The position numbers and the translations under genes are program-made. From positions 1 to 64,000 of the forward strand of contig JAIENY010000053.1 in the NCBI GenBank assembly GCA_019750915.1: a stretch of DNA of 64,000 bases. Direction: 5' to 3'. How positions within the stretch are numbered: position 1 is the stretch's first letter; every line of letters starts with the position of its first letter. The notes under the pieces were generated by a model. It ran no database searches, was not told where the DNA came from, and was given only the letters and a program-made list of their open reading frames with translations. The stretch is from Xanthobacteraceae bacterium. Its GTDB lineage: Bacteria; Pseudomonadota; Alphaproteobacteria; Rhizobiales; Xanthobacteraceae. Shown here piece after piece: positions 46,684 through 55,023 of the stretch.

Positions 46684-46696
46684 ACGGAGATTTTTT

Positions 46697-47425
46697 ATGG
46701 ATCCAAATAACTACCAAGCCACGCTGCCGCTTGATCGGAAGGTGGTCGATGTACTCTCGAAGGTCGCGAACGCGACGATCACAACGATCCTTCTCAAGAA
46801 GGGCCTTCGCAACGTCTGGATTCGCGGTGCACGCGCCTTGAATCCGAACCCTGCGCGGGTGATCGGCCGGGCCTTCACACTGCGTTTCGTGCCAGCGCGT
46901 GAAGATCTGGCGACCCCTGCATCCTGGGGGGCGCCGATTTCGACTCGCGCCGCCATCGAGGCGATGCCGGAGGGCTGTGTCACTGTCGCGGATGCGCTCG
47001 GTGTGACCGATGCGGGAATCTTCGGTGACATCCTTTGCGCCCGCATGGCCAAGCGTAAGGTTGCAGCGCTGGTCACGGATGGTGTGATGCGTGACGTCAC
47101 GGGTGTTCTTGCCACCGGCCTGCCGATCTGGTGTCAGGGTGCGGCGGCGCCGGCGTCGGTGACGGGGCTCACTTTCGTCGGCTGGCAGGAACCGATTGCC
47201 TGCGGTGGCGTAGCTGTATTTCCAAATGATGTGATTTCCATCGATGGCGACGGCGCGGTGCTGATCCCGGCGGATCTGGTCGATGAGGTGGTCGCAGCTG
47301 CGCCCGAGCAGGAGCGGCTGGAAGCCTGGATCATGGGTGAAGTGGAGAAGGGCACCCCGCTTCCCGGACTTTACCCACCGAACGATGCCAACAAGGCCCG
47401 TTACGAAGCGAGCAAGAAAGCGTGA
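46697..47425 (+). CDS. RraA-like aldolase/decarboxylase
   Basis: 242 residues with a GGAGA site upstream. RraA-family motifs: GDILCARMAKRK around 110-121 and the DG...RD site (Asp128-Gly129, Arg132-Asp133) in LVTDGVMRDVTG, which bind metal and pyruvate enolate in the class II HMG/CHA aldolases. It is longer than the RNase E inhibitor RraA (about 160), and the operon context argues for a catabolic enzyme that cleaves or decarboxylates a 4-hydroxy-2-keto acid. Older annotation as a menaquinone methyltransferase is not supported. Confidence 0.85.
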   Translation: MDPNNYQATLPLDRKVVDVLSKVANATITTILLKKGLRNVWIRGARALNPNPARVIGRAFTLRFVPAREDLATPASWGAPISTRAAIEAMPEGCVTVADALGVTDAGIFGDILCARMAKRKVAALVTDGVMRDVTGVLATGLPIWCQGAAAPASVTGLTFVGWQEPIACGGVAVFPNDVISIDGDGAVLIPADLVDEVVAAAPEQERLEAWIMGEVEKGTPLPGLYPPNDANKARYEASKKA

Positions 47426-47429
47426 GTCG

Positions 47430-48359
47430 ATGACACTGACTGCACAGGCCTCTGGTGTCTACACGATCGCAGCGACGCCGTTCCATCCCGATGGACGGCT
47501 CGACGTCGACTCGATCGATCGCATGACCGACTTCTATCTGAAGTGCGGCGTCACTGGTATGACTATTCTCGGCATCATGGGCGAGGCGCCGAAACTCGAG
47601 CCGGAAGAATCTCTGACCGTCGTCAAGCGCGTGGTTCAGCGTGCCGGGAACGTCCCCGTTGTGGTCGGCGTCTCCGCGCCGGGCTTTGCGGCGATGCGTG
47701 CCCTGGCGCGCGCATCGATGGATGCGGGGGCGGCGGGTGTGATGATTGCGCCCATACCGAGCCTGCGGACAGACGATCAGATCGTCACTTATTTCGCCCA
47801 GGCGGTCGAGGCGGTCGGTGACGATATTCCGTGGGTGTTGCAGGATTATCCGCTGACGCTCAGCGTGATCATCACGCCGAAGGTTATTCGGCAGATCGTG
47901 CAGAACCATCCCTCCTGCGTGATGCTCAAGCACGAGGACTGGCCGGGGTTGGAGAAAATCAGTGCTGTGCGCGGATTCCAGAAAGATGGCTCAATGCGGC
48001 CGATCTCGATCCTGTGCGGCAACGGCGGACTCTTCCTCGATTTCGAGATGGAGCGCGGCGCCGACGGTGCGATGACGGGCTATGCCTTTCCCGACATGCT
48101 TGTGGACGTCGTGAGCCTTCAGAAAAAGGGCAAGCGCGACGAGGCACACGATCTTTTCGACGCGCATCTGCCGCTCGTCCGTTATGAGCAACAGCAGGGT
48201 GTCGGCCTCGCCACTCGCAAATACGTTTTGCAAAAACGCGGCGCGATTGCTTTCGATGCTCAGCGTAAACCCGGTTCCGGACTGACTGCCGCAGCAAAAG
48301 CCGAAGTCGATTATCTGATCTCGCGCGTGGGAAGACACGACCCGCGCGCGCGTTTCTAA
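47430..48359 (+). CDS. DapA-family (DHDPS/NAL) lyase
   Basis: 309 residues from the ATG 4 bp after the RraA-like stop. The Schiff-base Lys167 lies in VMLKHED and the catalytic Tyr140 in LQDYPLT. The ketoacid-binding loop is GIMGEAP, a variant of the GTTGE of DapA. Family members in sugar acid operons act as 2-keto-3-deoxy-acid aldolases or dehydratases, including L-2-keto-3-deoxyarabonate dehydratase; lysine synthesis is unlikely in this setting. With the following IlvD/Edd dehydratase it forms a pair known from aldonic acid pathways. Confidence 0.86.
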   Translation: MTLTAQASGVYTIAATPFHPDGRLDVDSIDRMTDFYLKCGVTGMTILGIMGEAPKLEPEESLTVVKRVVQRAGNVPVVVGVSAPGFAAMRALARASMDAGAAGVMIAPIPSLRTDDQIVTYFAQAVEAVGDDIPWVLQDYPLTLSVIITPKVIRQIVQNHPSCVMLKHEDWPGLEKISAVRGFQKDGSMRPISILCGNGGLFLDFEMERGADGAMTGYAFPDMLVDVVSLQKKGKRDEAHDLFDAHLPLVRYEQQQGVGLATRKYVLQKRGAIAFDAQRKPGSGLTAAAKAEVDYLISRVGRHDPRARF

Positions 48360-48383
48360 ACAGGCTCATTGGAGAAGCCCATC

Positions 48384-50087
48384 ATGGCTCGCGGTATGCG
48401 TAAAGGCTTGACCAGTTACGGCGATCAGGAATTCTCGCTGTTCCTGCGGAAAGTTTTCATCAAGGCGATGGGATACTCCGATGATGCACTCGAACGGCCG
48501 ATCGTCGGCATCACGAACACGCATAGCGATTTCAATCCCTGTCACGGCAACGTGCCTGACCTGATCGAAGCCGCGAAACGGGGCGTGATGCTGGCGGGCG
48601 GTATGCCGATGGTATTTCCGACCATTTCCATTCACGAGAGTTTCGCGCATCCGACTTCGATGTTCCTGCGCAATCTAATGGCGATGGATACAGAGGAAAT
48701 GATCCGCGCGCAGCCGATGGATTCGGTGATCGTTATTGGCGGATGTGACAAGACGCTGCCCGCTCAGATTATGGCGGCGGCCTCCGTCGATCTGCCGGCA
48801 ATCGTATTGCCAGTCGGGCCGATGGTAGTCGGTCATCACCGGGGTGAAGTTCTGGGTGCATGCACCGATTGCAGACGCATGTGGGGTGGTCATCGCGCCG
48901 GCGATATTGATGGTGACGAGATCGAAATCATCAACGCCCGTCTCGCTCCCTCGGTCGGCACTTGCATGGTGATGGGGACCGCGAGCACCATGGCGTGCAT
49001 TACCGAGGCGATGGGGCTGTCGTTGCCTTATACAGCCGCTGTTCCGGCGACTCATGCCGAGCGGCGTCGTCTCGCGGAGGCGACAGGCAAACGGGCGGCC
49101 GAACTGGCTGTCTCCGATACGCCGCGACCGAGCGCGCTGATTACCGAGGATTCCATTCACAACGCGATGGTCGTGCTGCAATCGATCGGTGGATCGACCA
49201 ACGGCGTAGTGCACCTGGCGGCAATTGCTGGCCGCGGCGGATTGAAGTTCGATCTCGATACGTTCGACCGCCTCGGTCGTGATGTTCCGGTGCTGGTCAA
49301 TCTCAAACCTTCTGGACAGCATTACATGGAGCACTTCCATCATGCCGGCGGAGTGCCGCGGCTGATGCGGGAGTTAAGCGATCTGCTGAAGCTCGACGCC
49401 CCCGTGATCGGCGGCGGCACGATCCGTAACGTGATCGAGAGCGCGGAAGATGTGCCTAATCAGGATGTGATCAGGGCGCGTGACAAGCCGCTCAAGGCGC
49501 AGGGCGCGATCGCGGTATTGCGCGGCAATCTTGCGCCGCGCGGCGCCGTCATCAAACAGTCTGCCGCGAGCAAGGAACTCATGGTGCATACCGGCCGCGC
49601 GGTAGTGTTTGAGTCCGTCCAGGATATGACCGAGCGTGTGGACTCGTTGGATCTCGATGTCAAAGCGGATGATGTCTTGGTCCTGCGCAACGCAGGTCCC
49701 AAGGGCGCGCCTGGAATGCCGGAGGCGGGCTATCTGCCGATTCCGAAAAAGCTGGCGCGCGTTGGCGTTAAGGACATGGTGCGTATTTCCGATGCGCGGA
49801 TGAGTGGCACGGCATTTGGAACGATCATTCTGCATGTCACGCCAGAGTCGGCGGTTGGCGGTCCACTTGCCCTGGTCAAGAACGGAGACCTGATCCGGCT
49901 CGACGTTCCGAACAGGTCTATTGAACTGCTGGTCGAACCAGCAGAGCTAGAGCGCCGTGCCGAAATGTATCGTCCGTCACTGAAATCCCCCAAGCGCGGC
50001 TACGCCAGGCTATATGTCGAGACTGTTTTGCAGGCTGATCAGGGCTGCGACTTTGAATTTCTGATCGAAGATCCGCGTGCAACATGA
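48384..50087 (+). CDS. IlvD/Edd-family sugar acid dehydratase
   Basis: 567 residues from ATG 48384, with GGAGAA 7 nt upstream (a TTG at 48369 is not preferred). Iron-sulfur ligand cysteines are Cys53 (NPCHGN), Cys121 (GGCDKT) and Cys194 (GTCMVMGTA), as in IlvD/Edd enzymes; the active-site Ser and Mg region is RISDARMSGTAFG. The general form resembles aldonate dehydratases such as L-arabinonate dehydratase rather than housekeeping IlvD, and the operon has no branched-chain amino acid genes. It would convert an aldonic acid to its 2-keto-3-deoxy derivative. Confidence 0.88.
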   Translation: MARGMRKGLTSYGDQEFSLFLRKVFIKAMGYSDDALERPIVGITNTHSDFNPCHGNVPDLIEAAKRGVMLAGGMPMVFPTISIHESFAHPTSMFLRNLMAMDTEEMIRAQPMDSVIVIGGCDKTLPAQIMAAASVDLPAIVLPVGPMVVGHHRGEVLGACTDCRRMWGGHRAGDIDGDEIEIINARLAPSVGTCMVMGTASTMACITEAMGLSLPYTAAVPATHAERRRLAEATGKRAAELAVSDTPRPSALITEDSIHNAMVVLQSIGGSTNGVVHLAAIAGRGGLKFDLDTFDRLGRDVPVLVNLKPSGQHYMEHFHHAGGVPRLMRELSDLLKLDAPVIGGGTIRNVIESAEDVPNQDVIRARDKPLKAQGAIAVLRGNLAPRGAVIKQSAASKELMVHTGRAVVFESVQDMTERVDSLDLDVKADDVLVLRNAGPKGAPGMPEAGYLPIPKKLARVGVKDMVRISDARMSGTAFGTIILHVTPESAVGGPLALVKNGDLIRLDVPNRSIELLVEPAELERRAEMYRPSLKSPKRGYARLYVETVLQADQGCDFEFLIEDPRAT

Positions 50088-50123
50088 TTGCCGCCAAAAA
50101 ACATCAATTGGGGAGTGAAACAA

Positions 50124-51248
50124 ATGGCTCGTATCGTCTCCGTGCAAGCCCGCACCGTACGTGTCCCGCTTGATCGGCCAACGGCGTTTTCCAAACGACA
50201 TGTGCTTGCGCGAGATTACGCGCTCGTCAAAATCCGCACAGATGACGGCCTCGAAGGCATAGGGCACTGCTACGCCGGAAATTTCGGCGGTAAGATCGTC
50301 ACACTTGCGGTCCGCGATCTGCTCGGGCCGCAGCTGGTCGGGAAAGATTCCACCGAAGTCGAGTTGCTCTGGAAGGAATTGTATCAGGACGTTCTCCTGC
50401 ACGGACGTGCCGGATCGGTGATGCGTGCGCTCAGTATTCTCGATATCGCGTTGTGGGATGTGAACGCGCAGGCGGCCAAGCTGCCCCTGTATCGCTATCT
50501 CGGCGCGGCGACGCGTGATCCTGTTCCTGCCTATGGAAGCGGTGGTTATTACCTCGAAGGCAAGACGCCTGAGATGCTGGGCGAGGAGATGGCATCGTAT
50601 CTCAGCCTTGGCCTGCAGGGCGTGAAGATGAAGGTGGGCCGTGACGATCCAGCGGGTGAGGAGAAGCGTGTTGCCGCGGCCCGCAAGGCGATTGGCCCCG
50701 ACGCGCTGCTGATGCTTGACGCCAACAACGCCTGGCAGGATGTGCCGACTGCGTTACGCTATTGCGAACGATTTGCCGATTATGATCCATACTGGATCGA
50801 GGAGCCATTTAGCCCAGACCAGATCGACAATCATGCCAAGCTGGCCGAACGCATCAACATCAACGTTGCGACCGGCGAAATCGAGGCTGGCCGCTGGCGC
50901 CACAAGGAACTGCTCGACAAGGGCGGTGCGGCAATCCTGCAGACCGACGCGGCCGTGTGCGGCGGTATCACCGAATTCAAGAAAATCGCGGCGATGGCCG
51001 ATTGCTACGGCGTCAATATGTGCCCGCACTGGTTCCACGATCTTCACCTGCATCTCGTGGCTGCGCTGCCGAACGGGGAAATGGTTGAATATTTTGCCGA
51101 TGATCAAGTGCTGAATTTCCGTAACGTCATTGATCGGCAGGTCAAGGTTGTCCCGGGCAAGGGCTTGGCGCTGCCGACAGATCCGGGGCTTGGCTATGCA
51201 TTCGATGAGAAGGCGATTGCAAAGCTGGATGCCGAGGCATGGGCATGA
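50124..51248 (+). CDS. Enolase-superfamily (mandelate racemase-type) acid-sugar dehydratase
   Basis: 374 residues; GGGGAG at 50098-50103 precedes the ATG, which makes it a better start than the TTG at 50088. The superfamily residues are present: KxK (Lys168, Lys170), metal ligands Asp199 (DANNAW, with Asn201), Glu226 (WIEEP) and Glu252 (ATGE), and a catalytic His at 302 (CPHWFHDLHLH). This is the mandelate racemase/acid-sugar dehydratase subgroup. Together with the IlvD/Edd gene, the operon has two unrelated dehydratases for the same kind of chemistry, suggesting two diastereomeric substrates. The 3HCDH-like gene begins before its stop. Confidence 0.87.
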   Translation: MARIVSVQARTVRVPLDRPTAFSKRHVLARDYALVKIRTDDGLEGIGHCYAGNFGGKIVTLAVRDLLGPQLVGKDSTEVELLWKELYQDVLLHGRAGSVMRALSILDIALWDVNAQAAKLPLYRYLGAATRDPVPAYGSGGYYLEGKTPEMLGEEMASYLSLGLQGVKMKVGRDDPAGEEKRVAAARKAIGPDALLMLDANNAWQDVPTALRYCERFADYDPYWIEEPFSPDQIDNHAKLAERININVATGEIEAGRWRHKELLDKGGAAILQTDAAVCGGITEFKKIAAMADCYGVNMCPHWFHDLHLHLVAALPNGEMVEYFADDQVLNFRNVIDRQVKVVPGKGLALPTDPGLGYAFDEKAIAKLDAEAWA

Positions 51249-52183
51249 GTGACGCCCGGCAAGCCGTCGCCATCATCGGCTGCGGATTGATGGGGTGCGA
51301 TATCGCCGCGATCTTCCTCCGCAGCGGATGGCAGGTAAGGGCGGTTGAGGCTGACACTTCGAAATGGGACAAGGCGCGCGAACGTGTCGGCCTGTCTGTC
51401 AGTCAGCTCGATGCGTCCGCGGATGCTTCAGGTTTTTCGATCGTCCCGGCGCTTGGGGACGTGCGGTGGGATGGCGTGGAGCTTTTAATCGAGGCCGTCC
51501 CGGAGAAAATGGAAATCAAGCGGGGGTTGTTCGAAAAGCTGGATCGCCTTGCGCCGCCAAACGTGCCGCTCGCGACGAACACCTCCGGCCTTCGCATTAC
51601 AGAAATAGCGGCGGGACTGCCGACACGGCACCGTATGGGCGGTTTACATTTCTTCCTTCCGGCGCATCTTGTGCCGGCGGTGGAGGTCGTCGCTGGCGAG
51701 TTCACCGATGCGGCGACGATGGATCGGATGTTCAGCATCATGGAATCTGTCGGTTGCGTGCCGATTCGCGTCGCGAAGGATGTCCCGGGATTTCTCGCAA
51801 ATCGGTTGCAGCACGCGCTGATGCGCGAGGCCTACGCGATCCTGGACGAAGGTCTTGCAACGCCCGAGGATGTCGACGCTGCCGTGCGTTACGGATTCGG
51901 CTTTCGCTACATCGCAGCGGGTCCCATCCTGCAGAAGGATCTTGCGGGTCTCGATACCAATTACGCGGCTGGTGTGTCGATCTATCCGCACCTGAACAAT
52001 GGTTCGAAGCCGGGCCGGTCGATCGAGGCGCTGGTTGAGGCGGGCAAGTTCGGCACCAAGACGGGTTCAGGGTTCTGGAATTGGACGCCGGATCAGATCG
52101 AGGAGCAGCGAGCGAACTATGAACGGACGCTCCTGGCTGCCGCAAAACTTTTGCCAGACGGCGCGAAACCGCCGCGGCGATGA
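51245..52183 (+). CDS. 3-hydroxyacyl-CoA dehydrogenase-family NAD-dependent dehydrogenase
   Basis: 312 residues from the ATG at 51245, which overlaps the previous TGA (ATGA); ATG 51239 is the alternative. The NAD-binding loop is GCGLMG at 12-17. It has ATNTSGLRITEIA and the catalytic His-containing GGLHFFLPAHLVPAVEVV, then DVPGFLANRLQHALMREA, the typical junction to the C-terminal domain. Relatives include 3-hydroxybutyryl-CoA dehydrogenase and L-gulonate 3-dehydrogenase; in this operon oxidation of a free hydroxy acid is more likely than a CoA ester. It is the last gene of the operon. Confidence 0.86.
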   Translation: MSDARQAVAIIGCGLMGCDIAAIFLRSGWQVRAVEADTSKWDKARERVGLSVSQLDASADASGFSIVPALGDVRWDGVELLIEAVPEKMEIKRGLFEKLDRLAPPNVPLATNTSGLRITEIAAGLPTRHRMGGLHFFLPAHLVPAVEVVAGEFTDAATMDRMFSIMESVGCVPIRVAKDVPGFLANRLQHALMREAYAILDEGLATPEDVDAAVRYGFGFRYIAAGPILQKDLAGLDTNYAAGVSIYPHLNNGSKPGRSIEALVEAGKFGTKTGSGFWNWTPDQIEEQRANYERTLLAAAKLLPDGAKPPRR

Positions 52184-52365
52184 TGCTCACGTCGCCTCAC
52201 GAGCTCCGCGGTGGATGATTTCATAAAATGAAACAATCGCCGTCTCACCAGCGAAGCGAACTTCCGCTCGCCATAATAATGTCCGCTAAGATATAGAGCG
52301 TACTCACGCTGGCATCGCCGGTTGTCGTTCGCTGCTTCAATAAATTATAACTACGGGGAAAATAA

Positions 52366-52758
52366 ATGCGCGTTATGCTTGCTGCGGCCGTTCTTTTGAT
52401 GTGTGGGGAAGCCGCATACGCTGATGGTGATCCGGCGAAAGGAGAGCAGTCCTTTCGTGTTTGCTCCGCGTGTCATGCCATCGGTCCTGGCGCGAAGAAC
52501 AAGGTGGGCCCCGAACTGAATGGCGTCGTTGGACGCAAGTGGGGTTCGATCGAGGATTACAGCTATTCGCCGGATCTCGTCGCCGGAAAACAGCAAGGCA
52601 AGGTTTGGGACGAGGCAACGCTCGACGACTATCTGACCAACCCCAAGCATCTGGCGCCCCATGGCAAGATGGGCTTCACCGGATTCTCCCAGGCGGAAAA
52701 ACGCGCCGACGTGATCGCCTATCTCAAGCAGTTCGACGCACAGGGCAACAAGAAGTAG
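52366..52758 (+). CDS. Cytochrome c2-like periplasmic electron carrier
   Basis: 130 residues with a 19-residue signal peptide (AYA|DG). A single haem c site is C33-SA-C36-H37, and Met102 in KMGFTGF is the expected sixth ligand. The length and motifs GPELNGVVGRKWG and YSPDLV match class I, mitochondrial-like cytochrome c2, which carries electrons between complex III and terminal oxidases or photosynthetic/denitrification enzymes. A GGGGAA ribosome site precedes the ATG. It has its own 182-bp upstream region and converges on the TauE gene. Confidence 0.93.
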   Translation: MRVMLAAAVLLMCGEAAYADGDPAKGEQSFRVCSACHAIGPGAKNKVGPELNGVVGRKWGSIEDYSYSPDLVAGKQQGKVWDEATLDDYLTNPKHLAPHGKMGFTGFSQAEKRADVIAYLKQFDAQGNKK

Positions 52759-52787
52759 TTCACATAAACACGTGCACGCGGTCGTCT

Positions 52788-53540
52788 CTAGATGTTCTTC
52801 CAGATCAGGAGCAGGCCGGAGACGGTCAGCAGAATGCGTATCGCACGCAGGACCGTTTCGTTGTCGACCACGTCATGGAGGTAATGCCCGAGCCTCACAC
52901 CCGCAAAACAGACCGGCAGCACGCATAGCCACCAGATCCACAGGGTCGCGTTCTCAAGAAAGTCATTCACGCCGAAAATCAGAAGGCGGATCGCGGTCGT
53001 AATGATCAGCACGATCAAAATTGACGCGCGAAGTTCCGCCTTTTCGCGAATGCGTCCGGCGAGATAAATGACATTGACGGGACCTCCGGTTCCGAACGCC
53101 GCCGACAGCACACCTGCAAGAAAGCCAAGAGGGACAGCAGCGAGTTTGTTCAGATGACCCGCCTGTCCGGAACTCAGCAGGCTATAGATTCCATAAGATG
53201 CGACGAGCAGGCCGAGAGACAGCAGCAGGATATGCTCGGGAAGCAGCGAAAGAAAAGCCGCACCTGCGACCAATCCCACGAGCAAGGTCGGCAGCAAGAT
53301 CGCCAGTTCGGAGTAATTCGCCCGTTTGCGGAACTTGGCGGCCGTCCATGTCACGAAGACGGCGTCGAGCAGGGCAATCAATGGAACGCAGAATTTCAGC
53401 GGCGCGATCATGACCAGAAATGGAATGGCGATCACGTTTTGGCCGAAACCCGTCATACCGAAAATGACATAGGCGCAGCCGAGGATCAGCCCCGCAAGCA
53501 ACAACGAGACGATCGATAGATCGTGCAAGGCGACCAGCAT
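52788..53540 (-). CDS. TauE/SafE-family membrane permease
   Basis: 250 residues with seven to eight hydrophobic segments. The two-repeat TauE/SafE pattern is visible: GFGQNVIAIPFLVMIAPLKFCVPLIALLD in the first half and GFLAGVLSAAFGTGGPVNVIYLAG in the second. Family members export sulfite, sulfoacetate or related anions. No sulfonate genes are adjacent. The start is chosen by the absence of a better one and lacks a clear ribosome site. A 364-bp region separates it from the divergent panE-like gene. Confidence 0.87.
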   Translation of the reverse strand: MLVALHDLSIVSLLLAGLILGCAYVIFGMTGFGQNVIAIPFLVMIAPLKFCVPLIALLDAVFVTWTAAKFRKRANYSELAILLPTLLVGLVAGAAFLSLLPEHILLLSLGLLVASYGIYSLLSSGQAGHLNKLAAVPLGFLAGVLSAAFGTGGPVNVIYLAGRIREKAELRASILIVLIITTAIRLLIFGVNDFLENATLWIWWLCVLPVCFAGVRLGHYLHDVVDNETVLRAIRILLTVSGLLLIWKNI

Positions 53541-53904
53541 TGGAGGGTTTGTTCGCTCCCGGTGGAAAGGCCATCGGGAACAGCCTTCCTATAATTTTTG
53601 TATTGTTAGTTTGTCTGTACAAAATTGTTCTACGCGGGTGAAGGGGTGTAGATGAAAATTCTCGCGTTATCGGGGCTTTATATTCTTGCCAATCGCGCTG
53701 GCCGGAGCGGTTTTTGACCTGTCAGCAGTAAAATCCGTACTGATATCCAGTGCTCTCGCTGTCAGATCAGTCAAATTGTAAATTTACAAACTTTGACACG
53801 CGACCCTGCTTCATTGGCGGTGAGCCCGTAAAATCTGTAAACGCGCTCCTCTCGATGCGCGCGTTCCGCGCCATTCGTTCAAGCGGGAAAGGCTGAGGCT
53901 GCAG
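53541..53904. other. 364-bp divergent intergenic region with palindromes
   Basis: No convincing coding frame was found. It holds the upstream regions of the TauE permease (minus) and the ketopantoate-reductase-like gene (plus), a TTGT-N4-ACAA site at 53611-53622, a perfect 14-bp palindrome at 53776-53789, a TTGACA hexamer at 53793-53798 (no matching -10 at the usual distance), and a GTAAAATC(C/T)GTA direct repeat at 53729 and 53828. Confidence 0.6.
53776..53789. promoter_or_regulatory. Perfect 14-bp palindrome, candidate operator
   Basis: TTGTAAATTTACAA reads the same on both strands and lies 116 bp before the panE-like ATG, next to a TTGACA hexamer at 53793-53798. The TTGT/ACAA half-sites are of the kind bound by GntR/FCD or other dimeric repressors. 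No regulator gene is adjacent. Confidence 0.5.
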
Positions 53905-54933
53905 ATGAAGATTTGTATTTACGGCGCGGGTGCGATTGGTGGCTATATCGGTGTGCTGATGAAACTCGCGGGCGCCGATGTCTCATTGATCGCGCGCGGC
54001 AGCCATTTGAAGGCTATCAAAGAGAATGGCCTGAGGCTTCTCATCGGTGGCGAAGAAAAACACGCGCAGATGAACGCGACCAACGATCCCTCAACGCTTG
54101 GACATCAGGACTATGTCATCATTGCTCTGAAGGCGCATCAGGCCTGGGAAGCGGCAAGCCAGATGAAACCACTGCTTGGGTCCAACACCGCCGTGGTTAC
54201 TGCACAGAACGGCCTGCCATGGTGGTACTTCCATGGATTTAACGGACAGTACGCCGACCGTCGCATTGAAAGCGTTGATCCGGGCGGGCGGCAATGGACA
54301 ACGATCGGTCCCGATCGGGTGATCGGGTGTACCGTCTATCCGGCGGCGGAAGTCGAAGCGCCGGGCGTGATCCGGCACATCTCGGGCGACAAGTTCGGTC
54401 TTGGTGAGCCGACGCGGGTTGTGACGGAGCGCGTGCAGACGTTGTCCAAGCTGTTCGAGCGTTCCGGCATGAAGGCGCCGATACTCCCGGAGATCAGAAA
54501 CGACATATGGCTCAAGCTGTGGGGCAATCTGTGCTTCAATCCGATTTCGGCCTTGACCCATGCCACGCTCGATGTGGTCGCAACCGATCCCGGCACGCGC
54601 GAACTGGCGCGGAACATGATGGAGGAGGCCGAACGTATCGCGCGCCGAATCGGCGTGCATTTCAGGGTCGATATCGAGAAGCGCATCAACGGCGCGGCGC
54701 GTGTCGGCGCGCACCGGACCTCGATGTTGCAGGATGTCGACAAAAACCGGCCGATCGAACTGGATGCTCTGCTGACGTCCGTTCAGGAGCTTGGGCGGCT
54801 GACCGAAGTGCCGACGCCGCATATCAACGCGGTTCTGGCGCTCGCAAAGCAGATGGGACGCGTCAGGGGGATTTATCCGACGTTCCCCGATGAAGTAAAC
54901 GCCGACGAGTTCAACGACGAGGCCAACGTCTAA
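53905..54933 (+). CDS. Ketopantoate reductase-family (PanE/ApbA) oxidoreductase
   Basis: 342 residues. The N-terminal Rossmann loop is YGAGAIGGYIG (residues 4-14), followed by SLIARGSHLKAI and the C-terminal helical domain with LKLWGNLCFNPISALTHATLD, in which the Lys and Asn are those of PanE. KPIELDAL-like text near the end (RPIELDALLTSVQELGRL) is also typical. It is longer than E. coli PanE (303) and is isolated from other pantothenate genes, so it may reduce another 2-keto acid. An upstream palindrome suggests specific regulation. Confidence 0.83.
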   Translation: MKICIYGAGAIGGYIGVLMKLAGADVSLIARGSHLKAIKENGLRLLIGGEEKHAQMNATNDPSTLGHQDYVIIALKAHQAWEAASQMKPLLGSNTAVVTAQNGLPWWYFHGFNGQYADRRIESVDPGGRQWTTIGPDRVIGCTVYPAAEVEAPGVIRHISGDKFGLGEPTRVVTERVQTLSKLFERSGMKAPILPEIRNDIWLKLWGNLCFNPISALTHATLDVVATDPGTRELARNMMEEAERIARRIGVHFRVDIEKRINGAARVGAHRTSMLQDVDKNRPIELDALLTSVQELGRLTEVPTPHINAVLALAKQMGRVRGIYPTFPDEVNADEFNDEANV

Positions 54934-55023
54934 GAGTGTTGTCTCGTGCTTGTTCTTGCGCGGGATTGCGCGAGCAGCCTTTGTTACTAAAGGATTCGAC
55001 GCGGGTTTTGCGACGGAGGAGGA

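Noticed and set aside
53729-53839. GTAAAATC(C/T)GTA direct repeat as a CRISPR-like or mobile repeat
   Set aside because: Only two imperfect copies about 100 bp apart; insufficient for an array or element.
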